Below are positions 1 through 5,309 of a stretch of 8,327 nt of DNA, in pieces. The notes under the pieces are model-generated. The model did not search any database and had not been told where the DNA came from. It saw nothing but the letters and a program-made list of their open reading frames with translations. The DNA is from Deltaproteobacteria bacterium (GTDB lineage Bacteria > Desulfobacterota > Desulfobacteria > Desulfobacterales > B30-G6). The translations under genes were made by a program, and so were the position numbers. How positions within the stretch are numbered: position 1 is the stretch's first letter; each line of letters opens with the position of its first letter. The DNA is taken from contig QMMS01000203.1 of NCBI GenBank assembly GCA_003647375.1, positions 1-8,327 of the forward strand. Direction: 5' to 3'.

Positions 1-203
1 AGATATGCGGATAACTGGTTATATTAAATCTGAATTTTACAAGGACCTAAGTTGAGCGATTGTCGAGGTTGCCGTAGCTACAAGGAAGATGCTGTTCCGC
101 TATAGTGAACTATGCGGTATGGCATCTGACGCCGTAGATGCGGTAAGATCGGCAATTCCAAATTCTTAAAATTTGAAACGCTCGTCTTAGGAAGGAGTAA
201 TGC

Positions 204-971
204 ATGAGTTGGTTAGGTAAAATGGTGGGGGGTACCATCGGATTTGCCCTGGGAGGACCGTTGGGCGGTATTGCGGGTGCTGTTTTTGGGCATGCCTTCG
301 ACCAAAGTGAAGAAAGAACATTTTCGAATGAGCGGCAGCGCCTGTCTTCAGGTGAGGAATCCCAGTTCGCCTTTTTTATCGGTGCTTTTTCAATGCTTGC
401 CAAATTGTCACAAGCTGATGGACGCGTTTCTCAGGAAGAGGTCACATCCATTGAAAAATTTATGGCGTTTGACCTTAATTTAAACCGGGAAAGTCAAACC
501 GTGGCCATGAACATTTTCCAGGCCTCCATGGCATCTCCCGGAACATTTCAAGACTTTGCCGCCCAGTTCTACCAACGATTCAGGTTTCAGCCCCAGCTTC
601 TTGATGTCATGCTCGATATTTTGTTGCGCGTGTCGATAGCCGACGGAGCTCTTAGCGAAGCTGAAGAACAGCTGATCCTCTCGGCCAAATCCATATTCAG
701 CATCAGTGATTCCCGGTACATTGCCATCAAGTCCAGGTATATCAAGGATGACGACAAATATTATACCATTCTGGGGATTGCCCGGAACGATACCGACGAG
801 GTTATCCGGACGCGATACCGTAAGCTTGTGAAGGAGTACCACCCCGACATGATCGCTTCCAAAGGACTTCCTGAGGAATTTACGAAACTGGCAGAAGACA
901 AGTTTCGTGAAATCCAGGAGGCGTATGATCGGGTCCGCAGGGAGCGCAATACTGAAGACAGAAGTCAGTAG
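204..971 (+). CDS. djlA: DjlA-like membrane-anchored J-domain co-chaperone (TerB-like domain plus DnaJ domain)
   Basis: 255 residues, close to the roughly 270 of E. coli DjlA. Residues about 5-30 form a glycine-rich hydrophobic segment ending in GHAFDQ, which parallels the N-terminal membrane anchor of DjlA. Residues about 50-175 are an all-alpha, acidic TerB-like domain with two similar motifs (ADGRVSQEE and ADGALSEAE). Residues about 186-250 are a J domain with the HPD signature at 213-215, which in this family stimulates the ATPase of DnaK. The expected role is an inner-membrane DnaK co-chaperone with the J domain in the cytoplasm. The start is well supported by a strong Shine-Dalgarno (GGAAGGAG) about 6 bases before the ATG. 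The gene converges with mtaB. Its last six residues and its TAG stop lie inside a heptad repeat array, so the C-terminal tail was probably altered by the repeat. No other member of its operon is visible. Confidence 0.88.
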   Translation: MSWLGKMVGGTIGFALGGPLGGIAGAVFGHAFDQSEERTFSNERQRLSSGEESQFAFFIGAFSMLAKLSQADGRVSQEEVTSIEKFMAFDLNLNRESQTVAMNIFQASMASPGTFQDFAAQFYQRFRFQPQLLDVMLDILLRVSIADGALSEAEEQLILSAKSIFSISDSRYIAIKSRYIKDDDKYYTILGIARNDTDEVIRTRYRKLVKEYHPDMIASKGLPEEFTKLAEDKFREIQEAYDRVRRERNTEDRSQ

Positions 972-1074
972 ACAAAATACAGTAGTCAGAAGTCAGAATA
1001 CAGAAGTCAGGAGACAGGAGAATTCGGATGTCGATTCGCTCCGGCGATTACCTTATTCTGTATTCTGACTACTG
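952..1074. repeat. Heptad repeat array with inverted arm (family 1, CAGNRNN units)
   Basis: Positions 952-1021 read as ten consecutive 7-base units, all starting with C and eight starting with CAG (for example CAGAAGT at 959, 987 and 1001, and CAGGAGA at 1008 and 1015). A 32-base spacer follows. Positions 1054-1074 then carry three inverted units (TATTCTG twice, ACTACTG). The 21 bases at 987-1007 can pair with 1054-1074 at 18 positions, so a cruciform or RNA hairpin is possible. Because the units repeat, pairing can slip by 7. The array begins inside djlA. It may act as a 3' end structure, but there is no poly-T tract typical of an intrinsic terminator. Confidence 0.8.
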
Positions 1075-1096
1075 TGTTCTCTACCCCAGCGTTGCA

Positions 1097-1219
1097 AAAA
1101 CCGGAGGACTTCAGAGTCAAGGCATCTAAGGGTGGGCATCGACTGAGCTCAGCCGAAGTCAAGTCGTAGTATTTTACTTCGAACCCCTAGTAACGCAGGA
1201 TCTGAAGTTCTCCGGTTTT
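1097..1219. repeat. Long inverted repeat 1 (19-base arms) in the djlA/mtaB spacer
   Basis: Arms at 1097-1115 and 1201-1219 are complementary at 18 of 19 positions, the exception being a G-T pair. The 85-base interior holds a perfect 10-base palindrome (CTGAGCTCAG, 1143-1152) flanked by CGA/CGAAG sequence of the kind seen in dispersed REP-like palindromes. No coding potential is visible. It resembles a small non-autonomous element or a structured repeat. It ends 9 bases before the next inverted repeat, and the 9 bases between (CCCAAAGGG) are themselves self-complementary around AAA. Confidence 0.65.
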
Positions 1220-1228
1220 CCCAAAGGG

Positions 1229-1387
1229 TAAACAACATGGCAAAAAAGATGCCATCCTTCTTGTCCCGTCGTAGCTCGAAGAGCGAAGTCGGATGAATAC
1301 ACCAGGAGATATATCCAGAGATTGGCGCTATCGTAACAATATTGGCTAAAATAACAAGCCATTATCTATGCTTTGCCATGTTGTTTA
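1229..1387. repeat. Long inverted repeat 2 (perfect 16-base arms), MITE-like
   Basis: Positions 1229-1244 (TAAACAACATGGCAAA) and 1372-1387 are perfect reverse complements, enclosing 127 bases. Total length is 159 bases. The repeat begins and ends with TA, which would fit a TA target duplication of an IS630/Tc1-type miniature element, although TA is too short to be convincing alone. Inside are a 6-base-stem hairpin (ATGGCA at 1237-1242, TGCCAT at 1250-1255) that competes with the outer pairing, and a REP-like stretch around 1266-1292 (GTCGTAGC, then GCGAAGTCGG). No transposase is present. A 62-codon open frame across it shows no protein-like features. Confidence 0.55.
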
Positions 1388-1405
1388 TGCAACTATGGGG
1401 TCTAT

Positions 1406-2761
1406 TCACGACAAGACACGGCCGACAACCGATTGTGAGTCGCGGATTCCTTCGATTCTGACGTTCTGGAACGTATTCTCGATACCCGCATTCTTATCCA
1501 GGAGTACTTTGATATAATTGGATGTTACGCCCTTGAGTCGACCGGTTTTTATGTCGGGAGTGGTTTCAACCAGCACTTCTACCTCGGTATGAATATGTTT
1601 TTCGAAAAAAGCCAGCCTTTTCCGGTTTCCCAACGTCCTCACTTCCCGGCACCTATCCTTGACGATGTCCGGCGGCACCCGATCAGGAAATTCGTGTGCC
1701 GGGGTCCCCTTTCTGGGCGAGAACGGGAATACATGCAGATAGGAAAGAGGGAGGCTTCTGATGAAGGAGAGGGTGTTTTGGTATGCCTTGTCGGTTTCAC
1801 CGGGAAACCCAATCATCACATCTGCACCGATGGCGGCTTCCGGTAGAGCCCGGTGTATTGCTTCGATCCGTTTTCGAAAGTCTATCTGCCCATAAGGCCG
1901 GTGCATCCGTTTTAAAATGGTGTCATCCCCGTTCTGCATGGGTATGTGAAAATGCCGGCAGATGTGTCCCGGCCGTGTGGACGATGCAGATACAAGGGCA
2001 ATGAGTTTGTCTGTGATTTCGAGGGGCTCAATGGAACTGAGGCGGATTCTGTCGATGGCTTTCTGATGCCGTAGGACGGTCAGAAGCTCGGTTAAATGGG
2101 TTGCCGGAGATAGGTCCGTGCCATAACATCCAAGGTGAATGCCGGTCAGGACGACCTCATGAAAACCGGCTTCCTGGATGGTTCGAACGGAAGTCAGCAC
2201 ATCCTCAAAGGGCATGCTGCGGTGACGGCCCCTTGCATAGGGAACGATGCAATAGGTACAGAAGGCGTCGCAACCGTCTTGAATTTTCAGGAATGGACGG
2301 GTTTTGTTTCCAAAAGGAGAAAATGCCGATTTTTCAGGTGGATTGGGTTGGAAACGCTTTTCGGCTGTTGACGGGGCGACGGGCTGCAGGTCGGTGGATT
2401 GGATTATTTCAGGGATCCGGTGTTTCTCTGCATGTCCTACGATTCGATGGACGCCTCTGATTTGTCGGATATTGTCAGGATCGGTTTGTGCGAGGCATCC
2501 TGTGACGATGATGGTGGCATTCGGATTGGACCGGATGGCCTGACGGATGGCTTGTCGCGACTGCATAGAGGCTTTATGGGTGACCGTACATGTATTGATG
2601 ATACAGGTGTCGGTCCCGCTATCATCGGAAGATCTGATTTTGCCGATCCTCTGAAATCCCGATTGCTTCAGCTCTTGGGTGATGGTCTCAGATTCAAACT
2701 GGTTGACCTTACAGCCAAGGGTGATGATGGAAAATGAGGGTTTTTTTCTTGGTTTAGCCAT
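1406..2761 (-). CDS. mtaB: MtaB-type tRNA methylthiotransferase (t6A37 to ms2t6A37), radical SAM
   Basis: 451 residues from the ATG at 2761, within the usual range for MiaB/MtaB proteins. The N-terminal methylthiotransferase domain has the MtaB-like motif TLGCKVNQFE (Cys17), then Cys58 in INTCTVT and Cys89 in VTGCLAQ, the three expected ligands of the auxiliary 4Fe-4S cluster. The radical SAM triad is C164-x3-C168-x2-C171 in the GCDAFCTYCIVPYARG segment. The last 60 or so residues form a weakly conserved TRAM-like tail. CKVNQ and the overall layout favour MtaB over MiaB or RimO. The reaction methylthiolates N6-threonylcarbamoyladenosine at tRNA position 37. A TTG two codons upstream (2767) is also in frame, but ATG is preferred. 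Neither has a clear Shine-Dalgarno. The gene is monocistronic as far as can be seen, and a small hairpin lies 33 bases upstream of the start. Confidence 0.9.
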   Translation of the reverse strand: MAKPRKKPSFSIITLGCKVNQFESETITQELKQSGFQRIGKIRSSDDSGTDTCIINTCTVTHKASMQSRQAIRQAIRSNPNATIIVTGCLAQTDPDNIRQIRGVHRIVGHAEKHRIPEIIQSTDLQPVAPSTAEKRFQPNPPEKSAFSPFGNKTRPFLKIQDGCDAFCTYCIVPYARGRHRSMPFEDVLTSVRTIQEAGFHEVVLTGIHLGCYGTDLSPATHLTELLTVLRHQKAIDRIRLSSIEPLEITDKLIALVSASSTRPGHICRHFHIPMQNGDDTILKRMHRPYGQIDFRKRIEAIHRALPEAAIGADVMIGFPGETDKAYQNTLSFIRSLPLSYLHVFPFSPRKGTPAHEFPDRVPPDIVKDRCREVRTLGNRKRLAFFEKHIHTEVEVLVETTPDIKTGRLKGVTSNYIKVLLDKNAGIENTFQNVRIEGIRDSQSVVGRVLS

Positions 2762-2793
2762 TGTCAATAGTTATGAAACCATGGGTTAACCTT

Positions 2794-2809
2794 ACCTATA
2801 GTGATAGGT
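2794..2809. promoter_or_regulatory. Perfect hairpin/palindrome upstream of mtaB
   Basis: ACCTAT (2794-2799) and ATAGGT (2804-2809) are perfect complements around a 4-base loop, 33 bases upstream of the mtaB ATG. It could be an operator or a 5' UTR hairpin. No convincing -35/-10 pair with standard spacing was found around it, so a role is only suggested by position. Confidence 0.3.
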
Positions 2810-2883
2810 GAGGTATTGATTAACAACATACTGATGTTAAATGAAATAATTAATAGTATTCCGACGGATAAATAATAGCAGAT

Positions 2884-2970
2884 TGTCATTCCCGCATGTC
2901 TGCCCCTTACCAGGAAGGGGGCGAAAATCCAGAAGAACACTGGATGCCGGATCAAGTCCGGCATGACGGG
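2884..2970. repeat. Composite palindromic repeat element (three hairpins)
   Basis: Three hairpins lie in series. CCCCTT (2903-2908) pairs with AAGGGG (2915-2920). TCCAG (2928-2932) pairs with CTGGA (2940-2944). ATGCCGGA (2944-2951) pairs perfectly with TCCGGCAT (2957-2964) over a 5-base loop. Outer CCCGCATG and CATGACGGG can close the whole as a multibranch structure. The wording (CATTCCCGC, AATCCAGAAGAACACTGGAT, CCGGCATGACGG) matches, from memory, a dispersed palindromic repeat common in proteobacterial genomes. The 66-codon open frame crossing it on the minus strand (2764-2964) is a by-product of the repeat. Confidence 0.7.
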
Positions 2971-3013
2971 GTTGGCTATTTATTCGCCGGGTTAATACTA
3001 TATATCAAATTTT

Positions 3014-3076
3014 ATCACGAAATCACGAAAGTATGAAATCACGAAAAAGACCATAAAAAATTCGTGTTTTCGTGAT
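3014..3076. repeat. Octad repeat array with inverted arm (family 4, CACGAAAN units)
   Basis: Four 8-base units run from 3016 to 3047 (CACGAAAT, CACGAAAG, TATGAAAT, CACGAAAA). An 11-base spacer follows, then two inverted units at 3059-3074 (AATTCGTG, TTTTCGTG). Bases 3014-3031 and 3059-3076 are complementary at 15 of 18 positions. The layout is the same as in the three heptad families of the window but with period 8 and an unrelated sequence. No gene is visible here. Confidence 0.7.
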
Positions 3077-3183
3077 TGGCTATATTCCATTACTAAAAAC
3101 CTGGTCTTTTGGGACCATCAAAGATACCGCTACGCGGGAGTCAGAGACATTTGGCTTTACCAACATGAGTCCGAGAAAGAATC

Positions 3184-3199
3184 CAGGAGTCAGAATACA
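3184..3199. repeat. Short second copy of the family 1 heptads
   Basis: CAGGAGT and CAGAATA occur in register here, followed by CA. Twelve bases (AGTCAGAATACA, 3188-3199) are identical to 991-1002 in the array next to djlA. The segment from about 3095 to 3183 before it contains small hairpins (TGGTC 3102-3106 with GACCA 3113-3117) and has no protein-like open frame. It may be part of another dispersed repeat. Confidence 0.45.
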
Positions 3200-3231
3200 A
3201 ATCTTTACAATGATGATTTTATAAAGATGAA

Positions 3232-3359
3232 CGTCCAACATCGAACATCGAACGTCCAATGTCGAATGAAAACAAAAAACCAATACCGAATTATTTCTGT
3301 TTCTTCATCTTTTTAAATTCAAAATTCGACGTTGGACGTTCGATGTTCGATGTTCATTC
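3232..3359. repeat. Heptad repeat array with inverted arm (family 2, CATCGAA/CGTCCAA units)
   Basis: Five units run from 3232 to 3266: CGTCCAA, CATCGAA twice, CGTCCAA, TGTCGAA. After 58 bases, five inverted units run from 3325 to 3359, beginning TTCGACG, TTGGACG, TTCGATG. Bases 3239-3266 are complementary to 3325-3352 at 27 of 28 positions, which gives a very stable stem with an A/T-rich loop. The 67-codon open frame reading through it on the minus strand (3080-3283) is a repeat artefact. Confidence 0.85.
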
Positions 3360-3388
3360 GTTCTCCAGCATTAAAACAATATAGCGCT

Positions 3389-3505
3389 TTACGAAATTCC
3401 GACTTCTGATTTCTTTGGTTCATATACTTGGTGATAAAGCTCCTTATAGAGGTAACCCAGTGCCGGGCCCTTTGGACCCGGGTATCTACTTAAGCCGTAA
3501 TCCAT
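3389..3505 (-). CDS. Possible 38-residue ORF overlapping the mnmA 3' end
   Basis: An ATG at 3505, preceded by the purine-rich AGGGGGTGG, opens a 38-codon frame that overlaps the last codons of mnmA by 16 bases and stops with TAA at 3391-3389. The peptide begins MDYGLSRYPGPKG and is rich in Tyr (5), Gly and Pro. The middle reads LGYLYKELYHQVYEPKK, which looks more protein-like than the neighbouring repeat-derived frames. No family is recognised. It may instead be a relic of a gene tail, or chance reading of the GC-rich hairpin at 3463-3481. The last residues read through CAGAAGT-like sequence, so repeat DNA may supply its end. Confidence 0.25.
   Translation of the reverse strand: MDYGLSRYPGPKGPALGYLYKELYHQVYEPKKSEVGIS
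3463..3481. terminator. GC-rich hairpin just downstream of mnmA
   Basis: CCGGGCCC (3463-3470) pairs with GGACCCGG (3474-3481) around a TTT/AAA loop with one mismatch, starting 9 bases after the mnmA stop codon on the minus strand. Placement suits a terminator or a 3' stabilising stem for the ferredoxin-mnmA message. No run of U follows on the minus strand, so it is not a canonical intrinsic terminator. Confidence 0.4.
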
Positions 3506-4584
3506 CCACCCCCTAATACCTCGTCTCCATCGTAAAAAACGGCTGCCTGACCTGGTGTTATGGCGGCTTGAGGCACTTCAAAGCGTATGCGAGCGGTCCG
3601 TTTGCCAAGGGGAGTAAGTTGTGACGGTGCGGCTTCGTGCCGATAGCGTATGCGCGTCATTACGCTGATGGGCTTCGGCGGCGGTTCGTGAATCCACTGA
3701 ATCTCTTCTACGTAGGCGGTATCTGAAAACGCATTCTGCTTGAATCCCACCACCAGTCGATTTTGTTCAGCATCCATGCATATGACATAGTAGGGCTCGG
3801 ATGCCGGAATATTGATACCCCGTCGCTGGCCAATGGTATAGTGATGAAGCCCCTGGTGCTCACCGATGACATGGCCGTGAATATCTTCGACGAGTCCTTT
3901 CTGACCCTTGAACCCGGGTTGCTGTTCCAGAAATTCGCTGTAGGTGCAGTCGCTGATGAAACAGATGTCCTGACTTTCTTTGGGCGCGACAGGTTTTAAA
4001 CCCGATTTTTGGGATAGTGCGATGGTTTCTGCCTTGGTAAACTCTCCCAGGGGGAATATGGCCTTTGACAGTATCTGCCGGTTCAGTCCGGCCAGAAAAT
4101 AAGACTGGTCTTTTTTATGATCTTTACCGCGCAAAAGGTGGAAAGAGCCATTGCTGTCCTTTTTGACACGGGCATAATGGCCTGTTGCCAGATGTGATGC
4201 GCCCTGTTTTGCCGCAAGGGACAGACAGGCACCGAATTTAATGAATGGATTGCATACCATGCAGGGATTCGGCGTGCGACCTTCCTGGTAAGTACGAACA
4301 AAATAATCTACGACAACCGATTGAAACGCCTTACGGGCGTCGAATATTTCAATGGGGATTTCTAATTGATCGCGCAGCCGGGAAACGATAACGGCAGCGG
4401 CTTCCAGAGGTTTGATAACGGAGGTTGTGGAAGAAGATGTTTCTCCTGGGAACGTCGCACCGTCGGAAGGTTCATACCCCGTAACAAAATGGATTCCGAA
4501 AATGGAATGCCCCTGATCCTTGAGGATGCGTGCGGTTACCAGGGAATCGACTCCGCCACTGAGCAGAACGGCAATTTTTCTCAT
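3490..4584 (-). CDS. mnmA: tRNA-uridine 2-thiolase MnmA (s2U34 synthesis), Cys-x-x-Cys type
   Basis: 364 residues, the usual MnmA length. Residues 9-14 are the SGGVDS PP-loop that binds ATP. ATGHYAR (133-139), KDQSYFL (158-164) and the SQDICFI box with Cys208 are all present. The first active-site Cys lies in PNPCMVCN (Cys108, Cys111). E. coli, from memory, has Asp where Cys108 stands, so this protein offers three cysteines (108, 111, 208) that could hold an Fe-S cluster or pass sulfur. The C-terminal third is a beta-barrel substrate domain. The enzyme adenylates and thiolates U34 of tRNA Lys, Glu and Gln. The start at 4584 is chosen because it begins directly at MRKIAVLLSGGVDS and forms an ATGA overlap with the ferredoxin gene. 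An in-frame ATG 27 codons upstream would lie inside that gene and adds a non-family extension. No Shine-Dalgarno is seen, which fits translational coupling. Confidence 0.93.
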   Translation of the reverse strand: MRKIAVLLSGGVDSLVTARILKDQGHSIFGIHFVTGYEPSDGATFPGETSSSTTSVIKPLEAAAVIVSRLRDQLEIPIEIFDARKAFQSVVVDYFVRTYQEGRTPNPCMVCNPFIKFGACLSLAAKQGASHLATGHYARVKKDSNGSFHLLRGKDHKKDQSYFLAGLNRQILSKAIFPLGEFTKAETIALSQKSGLKPVAPKESQDICFISDCTYSEFLEQQPGFKGQKGLVEDIHGHVIGEHQGLHHYTIGQRRGINIPASEPYYVICMDAEQNRLVVGFKQNAFSDTAYVEEIQWIHEPPPKPISVMTRIRYRHEAAPSQLTPLGKRTARIRFEVPQAAITPGQAAVFYDGDEVLGGGWITA

Positions 4585-5009
4585 TCGAAAAAGATTGTGT
4601 TGGTTGGACGAATCTGCATCGCCCGCGTGGGACAGGCCGGGACGCATAGTTCGCAGATGCTGCATTTTTTCTGATTGAATTCAACTTTCATTTCCGGCCG
4701 TACCACTGACAGCGCGCCCGTGGGACATACGGCCGTACATGCCCCGCAGTGGGTGCATTGTTTTGTTATGCGTTTGACTTCCTGGGATGCATTCTGGACC
4801 TGGACACCCATGTCTTTCAGGTATTGGGTGCCCTCGGAAAAATTCTTTTTTGGTCCGGTCAACTCCAGGACCATGACGCCTTCTCTTTGGGGTAGAATGG
4901 CGGCATTCAGGATATTGAATGTCAGGTCATGGTTTTTGACCAGGTTGCAGACAATCGGTTTTTCAGCCACGGTTTTGGAAAATTTCAGAATGAGAATCTT
5001 GGAATACAC
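4581..5009 (-). CDS. NIL-domain ferredoxin with two 4Fe-4S clusters
   Basis: 142 residues from the GTG at 5009. Residues 1 to about 78 match the NIL domain, a small ferredoxin-like fold also found at the C-terminus of MetN methionine transporters. Residues 85-95 and 116-126 each give a complete CxxCxxCxxxCP set (Cys85, 88, 91, 95 and Cys116, 119, 122, 126), so two 4Fe-4S clusters are expected in the cytoplasm. A TTG at 5021 is in frame, but it and the next codons are themselves the Shine-Dalgarno GGAGGTG (5019-5013), sitting 3-5 bases before GTG, so the shorter start is preferred. NIL-ferredoxins in anaerobes are known partners of the aspartate-semialdehyde sulfurtransferase route to homocysteine. 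That partner gene is not in this window. Here the gene is coupled to mnmA by a 4-base overlap, suggesting a role in tRNA thiolation or Fe-S supply. That link is inference. Confidence 0.88.
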   Translation of the reverse strand: MYSKILILKFSKTVAEKPIVCNLVKNHDLTFNILNAAILPQREGVMVLELTGPKKNFSEGTQYLKDMGVQVQNASQEVKRITKQCTHCGACTAVCPTGALSVVRPEMKVEFNQKKCSICELCVPACPTRAMQIRPTNTIFFE

Positions 5010-5012
5010 GGA

Positions 5013-5019
5013 CACCTCC
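5013..5019 (-). promoter_or_regulatory. Shine-Dalgarno that decides the ferredoxin start
   Basis: The minus strand reads GGAGGTG at 5019-5013, with 5 bases between GGAGG and the GTG at 5009-5007. The longer frame from TTG 5021 would translate through this site, so GTG 5009 is taken as the start. Confidence 0.7.
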
Positions 5020-5029
5020 AAAAATAGCG

Positions 5030-5053
5030 TTTCAAATATTAAGAATATTGAAA
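5030..5053. promoter_or_regulatory. AT-rich inverted repeat upstream of the ferredoxin gene
   Basis: TTTCAAATATT (5030-5040) and AATATTGAAA (5044-5053) are complementary apart from one extra A, around a 3-base centre. The repeat sits about 11 bases upstream of the Shine-Dalgarno. It could be an operator or a leader hairpin of the ferredoxin-mnmA unit. No convincing promoter boxes were found for this operon. Confidence 0.3.
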
Positions 5054-5102
5054 TTAGGCTTTATTTTTTTTAAAATGCAGCATAACATGAACCCTTGTTA
5101 TC

Positions 5103-5177
5103 AGGCTGTAGGCTATAGATTGTTTGACATTTAGCTGCTCACACCCTACAGTCTACAGCCTATGGTCTATAGTGTCT
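5103..5177. repeat. Heptad repeat array with inverted arm (family 3, AGNCTAY units)
   Basis: Units at 5103-5123 (AGGCTGT, AGGCTAT, AGATTGT) face an opposite array at 5143-5177 (ACCCTAC, AGTCTAC, AGCCTAT, GGTCTAT, AGTGTCT). Both hold period 7. Bases 5104-5118 pair with 5146-5160 with 13 Watson-Crick pairs, one G-T and one mismatch. It lies in the divergent spacer between the ferredoxin and acyltransferase genes, and its loop and right arm contain a candidate promoter. Confidence 0.75.
5124..5152 (+). promoter_or_regulatory. Candidate sigma70-type promoter for the acyltransferase-hydrolase gene
   Basis: A perfect -35 (TTGACA, 5124-5129), a 17-base spacer and TACAGT (5147-5152, 4 of 6 to TATAAT) are present. 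The -10 lies inside the right arm of heptad family 3. Transcription would start near 5160, giving a leader of about 150 bases. It is the best-matching promoter seen in this spacer, but unconfirmed. Confidence 0.4.
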
Positions 5178-5262
5178 AAAGCCGACTTGTCGGTTACCGC
5201 ATACTGGTCAAGGTTCACGGCTGACAGTTCCGATATATATCCTTAACCGAACGAATGTCAAG

Positions 5263-5279
5263 GCCGCAAACATTGCGGC
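5263..5279 (+). other. Perfect leader hairpin upstream of the acyltransferase gene
   Basis: GCCGCAA (5263-5269) and TTGCGGC (5273-5279) pair perfectly over a 3-base loop, 30 bases before the ATG at 5310. No T-run follows, so it is not an intrinsic terminator. It may be a leader structure affecting translation. Confidence 0.35.
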
Positions 5280-5309
5280 AATCCCCATCACGAGTCACCA
5301 ACTCTGCCG

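Noticed and set aside
52..106. Promoter for djlA (TTGAGC near 52, or TATAGT at 101-106)
   Set aside because: TTGAGC has no matching -10 at 16-18 bases, and TATAGT has no matching -35, so neither is supportable. The 1-203 leader shows nothing else firm.
480..842. 120-codon minus-strand open frame within djlA
   Set aside because: It is the antisense shadow of a well-supported gene and has no motif of its own.
952..1021. CRISPR-like tandem array
   Set aside because: Units are only 7 bases, contiguous and degenerate, without spacers, and no cas genes are present.
1174..1362. 62-codon minus-strand open frame in the djlA/mtaB spacer
   Set aside because: It spans parts of both long inverted repeats and a REP-like palindrome. 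Its composition fits repeat translation rather than a protein.
2764..2964. 66-codon minus-strand open frame upstream of mtaB (begins MPDLIRHP)
   Set aside because: It starts inside the palindromic element and reads through it. The opening peptide is the usual conceptual translation of such repeats, and the rest is A/T-rich with no family features.
3080..3283. 67-codon minus-strand open frame between the octad and heptad arrays
   Set aside because: Its first half is a direct reading of the heptad repeat (TLDVRCSMLDV). No ribosome binding site or domain was seen.
4585..4665. N-terminal extension of MnmA from an upstream ATG at 4665
   Set aside because: The added 27 residues overlap the ferredoxin coding sequence and do not match MnmA, whereas the ATG at 4584 starts at the PP-loop strand with an ATGA coupling.
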